Shown here in pieces: positions 24,612 through 32,704 of a DNA stretch of 64,000 nucleotides. Where the stretch lies: the NCBI GenBank assembly GCA_964540695.1, contig CAZINS010000002.1, positions 1 through 64,000 on the forward strand, given 5' to 3'. The DNA comes from DYGA01 sp964540695 (GTDB lineage Bacteria; Patescibacteriota; Patescibacteriia; S139-126). The position numbers and the translations under genes were made by a program. Numbering within the stretch: position 1 is the stretch's first letter; every line of letters begins with the position of its first letter. The notes beneath the pieces are model-generated. The model saw nothing but the letters and a program-made list of their open reading frames with translations. It was not told the DNA's origin and ran no database searches.

Positions 24612-25574
24612 ATGATTATATTTATTTATGGTACTGACAGTTGGCGAGCACACCATAAAATTTTGGAATTAAAGGATAAATTTAAACAAAAAGTTGATCC
24701 CAGCGGTTCAAGTATTATTGCGGTCAATGGTGAAGATTTTGATATTGGTTCTTTTCGGCAAGATTTACTTTCACAGTCTTTATTTAGTAAAGGCCGAATG
24801 ATACTAGTTCGTGATTTGTTGGTTAGAAATCCCAAGAAGAAGTCACAAGAAGAAATTATTGAAGTTTTAAAAAAATCAGACAATCATACCATTTTGTGGT
24901 GGGAATATTTTGTGACAACAGATATTTTTAAAAAAATTAAAACCAGTCCTCTATTTAAATATTTAAAACAACAAAAGTTTGTTCAAGAGTATGATACTTT
25001 AAAAACTGTGCAGTTGGAAAAATGGGTAAAAAATAGAGTAGTTGAACTTGATGGAAAAATTGGTACCGCGGCCATTAAAACATTGTTAGCTCAAGTAGGA
25101 AACAATTTATGGCAGTTGGACAATGAAATTCAAAAGTTGACTTTATATTGTGACGGTCGAGAAATTACTACTACGGATATACTTGATATGGTTGTGACAA
25201 AAATAGGTGGTGATGGTTGGGAGTTTCTTTATTATTTGTCACAAAAAAATAAACCCAAGGCCTTGGAAATTTTAGAAGAGCAATTGATTTTAGGTAGTGA
25301 AGCAGTGGAGATATTCGGTAGAATTGTCTGGCAATTTCGTATTTTATTATTGGTTAAAGACATTTTAGAAGGTAAAACTTTTACTAGTAATGAAATTGCT
25401 AGTAAACTACAGTTACATCCTTATGTGGTTCAGAAATCACTACCGGTTATAAAAAATTTTTCTCTTAGTAGATTGAAAGAAATTTATGAACAACTAACAG
25501 CAATTGATTATAAAATAAAAACCGGAGTTTTGGATCCAACTGTTATGTTAAATTTATTTATTATCAATCTGTAA
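24612..25574 (+). CDS. holA: DNA polymerase III delta subunit
   Basis: A 320-residue clamp-loader subunit. The N-terminus MIIFIYGTDSWRAHHKI and the following region match HolA domain I. The family pattern continues with EFLYYLSQKNKPKALEILEEQLILGSE and a helical C-terminal collar domain. Delta opens the beta clamp during loading; like other HolA proteins it has no working Walker A motif. The start lies 13 bases after tRNA-Gly without a Shine-Dalgarno sequence. The other clamp-loader genes are not in the window. Confidence 0.88.
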   Translation: MIIFIYGTDSWRAHHKILELKDKFKQKVDPSGSSIIAVNGEDFDIGSFRQDLLSQSLFSKGRMILVRDLLVRNPKKKSQEEIIEVLKKSDNHTILWWEYFVTTDIFKKIKTSPLFKYLKQQKFVQEYDTLKTVQLEKWVKNRVVELDGKIGTAAIKTLLAQVGNNLWQLDNEIQKLTLYCDGREITTTDILDMVVTKIGGDGWEFLYYLSQKNKPKALEILEEQLILGSEAVEIFGRIVWQFRILLLVKDILEGKTFTSNEIASKLQLHPYVVQKSLPVIKNFSLSRLKEIYEQLTAIDYKIKTGVLDPTVMLNLFIINL

Positions 25575-25586
25575 AATTTATGATCT

Positions 25587-25615
25587 AAAAAATACCCCCA
25601 GAAGGGGTATTTTTT
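25587..25615. terminator. Bidirectional terminator between holA and rpsT
   Basis: AAAAAATACCCC (25587-25598) pairs with GGGGTATTTTTT (25604-25615). The last arm touches the rpsT stop codon. Confidence 0.92.
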
Positions 25616-25875
25616 TAGGACTTATTTATTTTTTTCAGTAGTCTTGATTTTTTTCTAGCAGCGTTGTTTTTCTTTATTACTTTATTCTTTGCAGCTTTGT
25701 CAATTAGAGATTGGACATTTTTTACAAGTTCCCCTAGTTTAGTTTTATCACCACTAGCAATAGCTTTATCAATTTTTTTCATCAATGATTTAATATTACT
25801 TTTGGTGCGCGTATTTCTTTGGGTACTTTTTTTGGATTGCCGTAAATCTTTGGCTGCTGATTTTGTATTAGGCAT
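25615..25875 (-). CDS. rpsT: 30S ribosomal protein S20
   Basis: An 86-residue basic protein with the S20 three-helix pattern: MPNTKSAAKDLRQSKK at the start, RNTRTKSNIKSLMKK, and the C-terminal IDKAAKNKVIKKNNAARKKS. It binds 16S rRNA early in 30S assembly. Length and sequence are standard. It has an extended -10 promoter at 25913-25941 and a terminator directly after its stop. Confidence 0.95.
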   Translation of the reverse strand: MPNTKSAAKDLRQSKKSTQRNTRTKSNIKSLMKKIDKAIASGDKTKLGELVKNVQSLIDKAAKNKVIKKNNAARKKSRLLKKINKS

Positions 25876-25912
25876 AGTGATTCGTAAATTTATTAACTAA
25901 TTAAGTAGAAGT

Positions 25913-25941
25913 ATCATAACAATTTAATAAAAATAAATCAA
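25913..25941 (-). promoter_or_regulatory. Extended -10 promoter for rpsT
   Basis: Minus strand: TTGATT (25936-25941), 17-base spacer, TATGAT (25913-25918), with TGT directly before the -10. The predicted start near 25906 gives a leader of about 31 bases. Confidence 0.65.
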
Positions 25942-25947
25942 GCTGTA

Positions 25948-27117
25948 TTAGTGAATAAATTTATTGATATCTTCTTTTTTAAAAGTTTGATTAATTTCTT
26001 TTAATAAATCGTTAGTGGAGATAAAATAATTTTTATTATAAAAATTTTCTTGTAAAGATATAAGGGGTATAGCATTTTTTAAATCAAAATTACCAATAGC
26101 TGTGCGATTTAAATTGGTCATAATAGCTCCGGTATTCAGTTTTTTACCTAAATCATCAATTAAACTACGAATATAAGTTCCAGTGCTACAAGTAATTTCT
26201 AGTTTTAGTTTAGGCCAAGAATAATCAATTATTTTTATGGCACTGATATTTATAGTTTGTTCAGCCAGTTTAAGATTTATTTTTTTTCTGGCCAATTGGT
26301 AAGCTTTTTGTCCATTTATTTTTTTAGCAGAAAAAATTGGTGGTCTTTGTTTAATATCACCAGTGAAGCTTACTAAAGTCTGGCTAATGGTTTGTAAAGA
26401 AATTTTTTTTGTAGGAATAATTTTAATAATACCTTCAAGATCATAAGTGTCTGAAGTTTTACCAAACTCCATTTCCGCCACATAAGTTTTGGGAAAATAA
26501 TGCCACCAATTTAGCATTTTGGTAGCTTCATTTATACCTATTAGTAAAAGTCCAGTAGCCAAAGGATCAAGTGTACCAGCGTGGCCCACTTTTTTGGTAT
26601 GAGCAATTTTTCTAACATTATTAACAACGTCGTGCGAGGTAATACCGCTAGGCTTATTGATTAGCAGAAAACCAGCTTGTTGGTTTTGTAAGGCTGGTCT
26701 AATTTTAGAAGATTTAAAAAATTCAGCTTGCCATGGTTTAGCCCGTAAAATAGTAGGGTGAAGGTTTATTTTTTTAAGTTCAACCGGTAGCTGATCTATA
26801 AATATTTTTTGATCATGACCAAGTAATATAACATCGGGTTTAATAGTAGTTAAAATTTTGTAAGGATTATTAAGATTTCCTAAAAGTACTTGTTTTATTT
26901 CTGGATATATTTGCAATTGTTTAACTCTTTGGTTTTCAGTAAAAAAAGGTTTTTTGTTTTTCATTTTTTCAATAGTTTTATCTCTAGCTACCACCACTGT
27001 AACTGTACCCAAAGCAGCTGCCTGTTTTATTAAAAAAATATGGCCAGGGTGAATGATGTCAAATGAACCAAAAATAACGACACTAGGTAATGATTGTTTT
27101 TTTTCTTGTTTAGTCAT
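25948..27117 (-). CDS. truB: Nucleotidyltransferase-TruB fusion protein
   Basis: A 389-residue two-domain protein. Residues 12-140 are a cytidylyltransferase-fold domain with HPGH at 23-26 in FGSFDIIHPGH, closest in pattern to RibL-type FMN adenylyltransferases. Residues 149-389 are TruB, the tRNA pseudouridine-55 synthase, with the catalytic Asp184 in HAGTLDPLATGLL. In many bacteria truB and the FAD-synthase gene ribF are neighbours; here related functions are fused. The start at 27117 is preferred over 27144 because the extra nine residues are hydrophobic and unlike either family. The nucleotide substrate of domain one is not certain. Confidence 0.9.
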   Translation of the reverse strand: MTKQEKKQSLPSVVIFGSFDIIHPGHIFLIKQAAALGTVTVVVARDKTIEKMKNKKPFFTENQRVKQLQIYPEIKQVLLGNLNNPYKILTTIKPDVILLGHDQKIFIDQLPVELKKINLHPTILRAKPWQAEFFKSSKIRPALQNQQAGFLLINKPSGITSHDVVNNVRKIAHTKKVGHAGTLDPLATGLLLIGINEATKMLNWWHYFPKTYVAEMEFGKTSDTYDLEGIIKIIPTKKISLQTISQTLVSFTGDIKQRPPIFSAKKINGQKAYQLARKKINLKLAEQTINISAIKIIDYSWPKLKLEITCSTGTYIRSLIDDLGKKLNTGAIMTNLNRTAIGNFDLKNAIPLISLQENFYNKNYFISTNDLLKEINQTFKKEDINKFIH

Positions 27118-27132
27118 AATTAAAATAAGTAT

Positions 27133-27162
27133 TTGCCTAAGCAAGGCAAGCTTGCTTATAAT
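27133..27162 (+). promoter_or_regulatory. Promoter for folD with embedded inverted repeat
   Basis: TTGCCT (27133-27138), 18-base spacer, perfect TATAAT (27157-27162). Between the boxes lies an 8-bp inverted repeat, TAAGCAAG (27138-27145) and CTTGCTTA (27151-27158), which could be an operator. A strong AAGGAG lies before the folD ATG. Confidence 0.6.
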
Positions 27163-27206
27163 AGAGTAGTGTTAGCTAATTATTATAGTACTAAGGAGTA
27201 AATCTT

Positions 27207-28073
27207 ATGTCCAATGCAATTGTAGTTGACGGTAAAAAAATCTCTACTAGATTAAAAGCCGAATTAAAACAAGACCTAATTGATTTAAATTTTTTAAAAC
27301 CAATAAAATTGGCGGTAATTTTAGTGGGTAATGAAGCCGCTTCTAAAATTTATGTTAGTAAAAAACAAGCGCTAGCCAAAGAACTAGGCATTGTTTGTGA
27401 GGTTTATGAAATGTCAAAAAACTCAACTGCCGAAGAAGTAGTTGCTAAAATAAATTATTTACAGTTAGATAAAAATTTATTTGGTTTAATAGTTCAATTG
27501 CCCTTACCAGATAATTTATGGTCACAAACACGTTTTATTACCAATCACATACGTCCAGAACTAGATGTAGATTGTTTGTCTCATTTTTCTTTGGGTAGGA
27601 TATTGATGAATGAATTATATTTTATGCCACCAATAATTGGGGCGGTAAGGGAAATATTAAATGAATATAATATTGAATTAAAAGGTAAACATGTTTGTTT
27701 GGTTGGTCGCGGCGAGTTAATCGGCAGACCTCTAGCGGCATATTTTTTAAATGCTCCTGTTACTTTGAGTGTGTGTGGAAAAAATACCAAAGATTTAGGC
27801 AATATAACTAGACAAGCAGATATTATTATTTCTGGTGTGGGTAAGCCAAATTTAATTACAGGGGAAATGGTCAAAGACGGAGCAGTGGTGATTGATATTG
27901 CCACCAATTATCAAGCAGGTAAAGTCAGGGGCGATATTGACTTTGCTTCAGTTAAAAATAAAGCTTCATTATTGACACCAGTCCCAGGTGGCTTTGGACC
28001 AATTACGGTGATAAAGTTGATGGAAAATATGGTTTTTTCCGTACGAAATAAAAAAACTATTAAGACAATTTAA
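27207..28073 (+). CDS. folD: Methylenetetrahydrofolate dehydrogenase / cyclohydrolase
   Basis: A 288-residue bifunctional enzyme of one-carbon metabolism: it oxidises 5,10-methylene-THF with NADP and hydrolyses methenyl-THF to 10-formyl-THF. The catalytic pair Tyr49 and Lys53 sits in KIYVSKKQALAKE. The nucleotide-binding GRGELIGRPLA and the C-terminal PVPGGFGPITV are family signatures. AAGGAG before the ATG supports this start. Its last 14 bases overlap the 3' end of convergent uvrB. Confidence 0.95.
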   Translation: MSNAIVVDGKKISTRLKAELKQDLIDLNFLKPIKLAVILVGNEAASKIYVSKKQALAKELGIVCEVYEMSKNSTAEEVVAKINYLQLDKNLFGLIVQLPLPDNLWSQTRFITNHIRPELDVDCLSHFSLGRILMNELYFMPPIIGAVREILNEYNIELKGKHVCLVGRGELIGRPLAAYFLNAPVTLSVCGKNTKDLGNITRQADIIISGVGKPNLITGEMVKDGAVVIDIATNYQAGKVRGDIDFASVKNKASLLTPVPGGFGPITVIKLMENMVFSVRNKKTIKTI

Positions 28074-30045
28074 TTTTTTTTGATTTTTTAATTTCGTCAA
28101 TTTGATCTCTAAGTTTAGCTGCTTTTTCAAATTCTAAATTTTGGGCGGCTATATTCATTTGTTCTTCCAGTTGAATAAGTAAATATTTTATTTCTTCTTT
28201 AGGTAATTTAGTAAAATCAATTTTTGTTATTTGGTCATTCTTTTGACTGGTGCCAGCTAACATTGATTGTTTAATTTTCTTTTGAATTGATTGAGGGGTA
28301 ATATGGTGTTCTTTATTGTAAGCTGTTTGAATCTGTCGACGGCGGGTGGTTTCCTCAATAGCACGTTGCATTGAACCGGTGATTTTATCTGCATACATGA
28401 TTACTTGTCCTTCAACGTGTCTGGCTGCTCGACCCATTGTTTGAATTAAAGTGACATCACTGCGTAAAAAACCTTCTTTGTCAGCGTCCAGGATGGCAAC
28501 TAAAGATACTTCAGGTAAATCTAAGCCCTCGCGTAATAAATTGATTCCCACTAAAACATCAACTTCACCGCGTCGCAAAGACTGTAGGATTTCTATTCTT
28601 TCCAAAGTTTCAACCTCCGAATGTAAATATTTTGTTTTTATATTCATTTCTAATAAGTATTCAGCCAGTTGTTCAGCTAAACGTTTAGTCAGCGTCGTGA
28701 CCAACACCCTTTGTTTTTTTTGTACACGTTTTTTTATTTGCGTAATCAGATCATCGATTTGATTGTTAGTTGGTTTAACAAAAATTTCCGGATCAATTAA
28801 TCCCGTAGGACGAATTAGCTGTTCTACTACTTGCTTAGAATTAGTTAATTCATATTGACTAGGAGTGGCGGAAACATAAACAATCTGATTTATTTTTTTA
28901 GTAAATTCATTGTATTGCAGAGGTCTATTATCCAAAGCAGCGGGTAATCTAAAACCAAATTCTACTAGGGTTTGTTTACGCGACTTATCTCCCTCATACA
29001 TTCCTCTGATTTGCGGCAGGGTCATGTGTGATTCATCTATAAATAACAAAAAATCTTTGGGAAAATAATCAATTAAGGTATAAGGTGGTTGTCCTACTAG
29101 ACGGCCATCAAAGTAGCGAGAATAATTTTCAATACCATTGCAATATCCGACTGTTTCCATCATTTCTAAATCAAAACCCACCCTTTGTTCCAGGCGTTGG
29201 GCTTCTAAGAGTTTATTTTGTTTTTTAAAAATTTGTAATTGTAGTCTTAAATCATCACGAATTTTTTTGGTAACCATTTTTATTTTGTCAGGGGGAGCTA
29301 CGTAATGAGTGGCCGGATATATTTCAATACTTGAAAAATTATTTAATATTTTTTTTGTTAACCAATCAATTTCTTCTATTTTTTCCAAAGTATTGCCGAA
29401 AAATTTTAGTCGCCAAAATTTATCTAAAGCAAAAGAAGGATAGATTTCAATTATTTCTCCTCTAACATTGTAACTATTTCTTTTTAGTTCTTGGTCGTTG
29501 CGTTCATAACGCATATCATGGAGAGAACGTAGTATCTCTGTACGTTTATAGTTTTTTTTAATTTCGAGTGGTAGTTTGATATCGGCATATTCTACAGGAT
29601 TACCTAAGCCATAAATACAACTAACTGAAGCAACAATTATGACATCACGTCGCATCATCAGTGCAGTAGTAGATGCATGACGTAACCGATCAATTTCTTC
29701 GTTAATTTGTGTTTCTTTTTCTATATAGGTATCTGAACGGGGAATGTACGCTTCTGGTTGATAGTAATCATAGTAAGATACAAAATAATGTACCGCATTG
29801 TGTGGAAAAAAATCTTGGAATTCTCCAGCCAGTTGGGCGGCTAAAGTTTTATTGTGGGAGATTATTAGGGTAGGCCGATTGGTTTGAGCAATAATATTGG
29901 CCATAGTAAAAGTTTTACCCGAACCCGTCACTCCGAGTAAAGTTTGAGCAGGGTATTTTTTCCCTAAACCTTCAACCAATTTTTTTATTGCTTTAGGCTG
30001 ATCGCCGGTTGGTTTGAATTTGGCAGATATTTTAAATTTAGCCAT
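28060..30045 (-). CDS. uvrB: Excinuclease ABC subunit B
   Basis: A 661-residue DNA helicase-like repair protein. Walker A is GVTGSGKTFT, the beta-hairpin region holds YYDYYQPEAYIP, and the helicase motifs include DESHMTLPQIRGMYEGD and LREGLDLPEVSLVAILDADKEG (split across the sequence). The C-terminal UVR motif (EEQMNIAAQNLEFEKAAKLRD) binds UvrC. UvrB receives damaged DNA from UvrA and recruits UvrC. The stop lies within the last codons of convergent folD. Confidence 0.97.
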   Translation of the reverse strand: MAKFKISAKFKPTGDQPKAIKKLVEGLGKKYPAQTLLGVTGSGKTFTMANIIAQTNRPTLIISHNKTLAAQLAGEFQDFFPHNAVHYFVSYYDYYQPEAYIPRSDTYIEKETQINEEIDRLRHASTTALMMRRDVIIVASVSCIYGLGNPVEYADIKLPLEIKKNYKRTEILRSLHDMRYERNDQELKRNSYNVRGEIIEIYPSFALDKFWRLKFFGNTLEKIEEIDWLTKKILNNFSSIEIYPATHYVAPPDKIKMVTKKIRDDLRLQLQIFKKQNKLLEAQRLEQRVGFDLEMMETVGYCNGIENYSRYFDGRLVGQPPYTLIDYFPKDFLLFIDESHMTLPQIRGMYEGDKSRKQTLVEFGFRLPAALDNRPLQYNEFTKKINQIVYVSATPSQYELTNSKQVVEQLIRPTGLIDPEIFVKPTNNQIDDLITQIKKRVQKKQRVLVTTLTKRLAEQLAEYLLEMNIKTKYLHSEVETLERIEILQSLRRGEVDVLVGINLLREGLDLPEVSLVAILDADKEGFLRSDVTLIQTMGRAARHVEGQVIMYADKITGSMQRAIEETTRRRQIQTAYNKEHHITPQSIQKKIKQSMLAGTSQKNDQITKIDFTKLPKEEIKYLLIQLEEQMNIAAQNLEFEKAAKLRDQIDEIKKSKKIKLS

Positions 30046-30196
30046 TTTTATTTATCGTTAGACATTCATCAGTATAACCATCTTTATTAAAATAAAAAAG
30101 TCCTTAAAAACAAATTATTTATACTTATTTATAAGTAAAGGTGAAATAACTGGTAAAATATTATATACTAAATACTAGATACTTAATACTTACAAA

Positions 30197-30757
30197 ATGA
30201 TTTCTTATTTACAAGGACAAATTAAACGAATAAATGAAAAATCTTTGACAGTTTTGGTAGGAGGAGTCGGTTATGAAGTATTTGTTACTAATGATATTCT
30301 AACCAATATTCACGCTGGTGAAGAAATTGAACTTTTTATTTACACGGCGGTGCGCGAAGATGCTATGGATTTATTTGGTTTTCAAGATGAGAGTAAGTTT
30401 TATTTTTTCAAACTACTTATAACCATTTCAGGTATAGGACCAAAATCAGCTTTAAATATATTAGAAGCAGCCGGACCTGATGATATTAGGCAAGCTGTTT
30501 TAAATGATGACCCCGGTTTTTTACAAAAGGTAAATGGCATTGGTAAAAAAACCGCAGAAAGAATTGTGGTTGAATTAAAATCAAAAATTGGTGCCGGGAT
30601 TGTTAGTAGTGAACGTGGAGCTAGTAGTGAAGTGATTGAGGCTTTAGAAAGTTTAGGTTATCGGGCTGGTGAAATTAGAGAAGCTTTAAAACAGGTTGAT
30701 GCAAATTTAAGTACTGAAAAAAAAGTGTCACAAATTCTTAAATTACTTGGTAAATAA
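30197..30757 (+). CDS. ruvA: Holliday junction DNA helicase subunit RuvA
   Basis: A 186-residue protein with the N-terminal OB fold (YLQGQIKRINEKSLTVLVGGVGYEV), two helix-hairpin-helix motifs (GIGPKSALNILEA and VNGIGKKTAERIVVELK) and a C-terminal domain that contacts RuvB (SEVIEALESLGYRAGEIREAL). It binds four-way junctions. TGG-TAAAAT at 30151-30159 is an extended -10 upstream. Its stop codon is immediately followed by the ATG of the next gene, so three genes to 32571 probably form an operon. ruvB and ruvC are not in this window. Confidence 0.95.
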   Translation: MISYLQGQIKRINEKSLTVLVGGVGYEVFVTNDILTNIHAGEEIELFIYTAVREDAMDLFGFQDESKFYFFKLLITISGIGPKSALNILEAAGPDDIRQAVLNDDPGFLQKVNGIGKKTAERIVVELKSKIGAGIVSSERGASSEVIEALESLGYRAGEIREALKQVDANLSTEKKVSQILKLLGK

Positions 30758-31816
30758 ATGGAAGTCAGAGAGATTAGTTCAGCGGCTGAACTCAATAATT
30801 TTGTAGCTACAGCTTGGGGTGGTCAATTTTTGCAAGCTTGGGAATGGGGAGATTTTCAAGCAAGTCAGGGGCATCAAGTTTGGCGACTTGGTGTTTACCA
30901 GCAGGATGATTTATTAGCTAGCGTACAAATAATATTATACCCACTGCCTTTTAGTCATGCTTATTTGTATATTCCTCATGGCCCTGTTTTTAAAGCAGAT
31001 TTAGCATCAGCCCAAAAAGAAAAAATTATAAAATTATTTTTATCAAAAGCTCGTGATATTACTATTGCTACCACTAAAAAATCAGAACTTTTTTTACGTA
31101 TTGAACCGAGATTAAGCCCGACTGAATTGGGAAATTTTTTCTTTAATTTAGGTTTGAAAAAAACTCAGGCTGTGCAACCTCAAGATACACAAGTAATTGA
31201 TTTAACCAAAACACCAGAGGAAATTTTAGGACAAATGCATTCCAAGACTAGATATAATATTAGATTGGCTGAGAAGCATGAGGTAACAGTCCGTTTGGCT
31301 GAAGACCCGAAAGATTTTGCAATTTTTATTAATTTATTAAAAACGACCGCTCAACGTGATAATTTTAAAATTCATAATGTTGATTATTATCAAGCTATGT
31401 GGGAGATGTTTCATAATACTGACATAGCTGATCCTAGTAAATTGACCATTAAATTATTTTTAGCTGAATATAAACAAGAAGTTTTAGCTGGTGGTCTTTT
31501 TTCTTTTTTTGGTGATCGGGTAGTATATTTACACGGTGCATCAACTCAAAGCCATAAAGAATTAATGGCCCCATATTTACTTCATTGGCAACTCATGAAG
31601 CAAGCAAAAAATTATGGTTATTATCAATACGATTTGTATGGAGTAAAGCCAACTCAAAGAGATATTACCAAAAGTGATCGGGAAACAAATTGGCAGGGTA
31701 TTACTAGATTTAAAAAAGGTTTTGGGGGTAAAGAAGTAAATTATGTTGGCGCTTGGGATTGGACTTATGATAAAATATGGTACACATTTTATAAATTAGC
31801 TAAACGTTTTGTATGA
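30758..31816 (+). CDS. FemAB/MurM-type aminoacyltransferase
   Basis: A 352-residue protein of the GNAT-fold peptidyltransferase family that adds amino acids from aminoacyl-tRNA to lipid II. Two acetyltransferase-like halves are seen; the marks are WGDFQASQGHQVWRLGVY near 30-50, LGQMHSKTRYNIRLAEKH near 155 and YLHGASTQSHKELMAPYLL near 265. It probably builds the peptidoglycan cross-bridge on the inner face of the membrane. The ATG follows the ruvA stop directly and its stop overlaps the next ATG by 4 bases. The donor amino acid cannot be read from sequence. Confidence 0.88.
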   Translation: MEVREISSAAELNNFVATAWGGQFLQAWEWGDFQASQGHQVWRLGVYQQDDLLASVQIILYPLPFSHAYLYIPHGPVFKADLASAQKEKIIKLFLSKARDITIATTKKSELFLRIEPRLSPTELGNFFFNLGLKKTQAVQPQDTQVIDLTKTPEEILGQMHSKTRYNIRLAEKHEVTVRLAEDPKDFAIFINLLKTTAQRDNFKIHNVDYYQAMWEMFHNTDIADPSKLTIKLFLAEYKQEVLAGGLFSFFGDRVVYLHGASTQSHKELMAPYLLHWQLMKQAKNYGYYQYDLYGVKPTQRDITKSDRETNWQGITRFKKGFGGKEVNYVGAWDWTYDKIWYTFYKLAKRFV

Positions 31817-32571
31817 TAAAGAAAGTAGTTATCTTTGCAGCTGGGCGTGGTACCAGAATGCAAGCTTTGGCTAAAACTCGCCCTAAACATTTAATTGAGG
31901 TTTTTGGCAAGCCTTTTTTGTATTATTTACTCACCAACTTAAAGGCTGTTGGTTTTCAAGAAGTGATAATGGTGACTGGTTATTTATCCCACCAGTTTGA
32001 TGATTTTTTTGCTGTCTATCGGGATGAATTTCCTATTTTTTGTACAGTAAATCAATTTGCCATGATGGGCGAAGATAAATATGGCACTTTAATTCCTTTG
32101 CAAGCAGTTAAAAGTGTAGTAGATAATGAACCTTTTGTAGTGGTAATGGGCGATAATTTATATGCTCTAGACGATTTACGCGCTTTTGCCAATACAGAAG
32201 ATGATTTCAATTATATCGGCGGTCTAAAAGTTGATCACCCTGAACAATACGGTACTTTAGTACCTAGTAAAGGAGATTTGTTAATGAGAATAGATGAAAA
32301 AATAGAACAACCAGTATCTGATATTATCAATGCCGGTATTTATAAATTTAATCCAGATATTTATTCAGTAGGTGATAAAATCAAACCTGCTAAAAATGGT
32401 GAATATCAGATAACAGATGCCATTTCATTATTAGCTAAAGAAAATAAAGTTAAAATAAAATTATTGCAAAATTATTGGCTTGATTTTGGTCACCCAGAAG
32501 ATATAAGTAAAGTAGAACAATTTATAAGCACCCATGATTTATTCGCAACTTATGGTCTGAAGGTAGTTTGA
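31813..32571 (+). CDS. Sugar nucleotidyltransferase
   Basis: A 252-residue NDP-sugar pyrophosphorylase of the GlmU/RmlA N-terminal type. The signature FAAGRGTRMQALAKTRPKHL (residues 8-27) binds the nucleotide. VVMGDNLYA near 110-118 holds the metal-binding Asp, and DFGHPEDISK is near the C-terminus. There is no left-handed beta helix, so it is not a full GlmU. It supplies an activated sugar for the envelope; which one is unknown. It is coupled to the FemAB-like gene by a 4-base overlap and is followed two bases later by tRNA-Arg. Confidence 0.9.
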   Translation: MIKKVVIFAAGRGTRMQALAKTRPKHLIEVFGKPFLYYLLTNLKAVGFQEVIMVTGYLSHQFDDFFAVYRDEFPIFCTVNQFAMMGEDKYGTLIPLQAVKSVVDNEPFVVVMGDNLYALDDLRAFANTEDDFNYIGGLKVDHPEQYGTLVPSKGDLLMRIDEKIEQPVSDIINAGIYKFNPDIYSVGDKIKPAKNGEYQITDAISLLAKENKVKIKLLQNYWLDFGHPEDISKVEQFISTHDLFATYGLKVV

Positions 32572-32573
32572 TA

Positions 32574-32648
32574 GCTCCTATAGTTCAACGGATAGAATGC
32601 GAGCTTCCGGAGCTCGAGATGTGGGTTCAATTCCTACTGGGAGCACCA
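32574..32648 (+). tRNA. tRNA-Arg (CCG)
   Basis: Acceptor stem GCTCCTA/TGGGAGC with one G-T pair, anticodon CCG, TTCAATT T-loop and encoded CCA. Only two bases separate it from the preceding stop codon, so it is probably cut from the end of that mRNA. Confidence 0.93.
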
Positions 32649-32704
32649 AATTTAGAATTATGAATTACGAATAAAGAATTAAGGTAAGACTATTTAAAAT
32701 TAAT

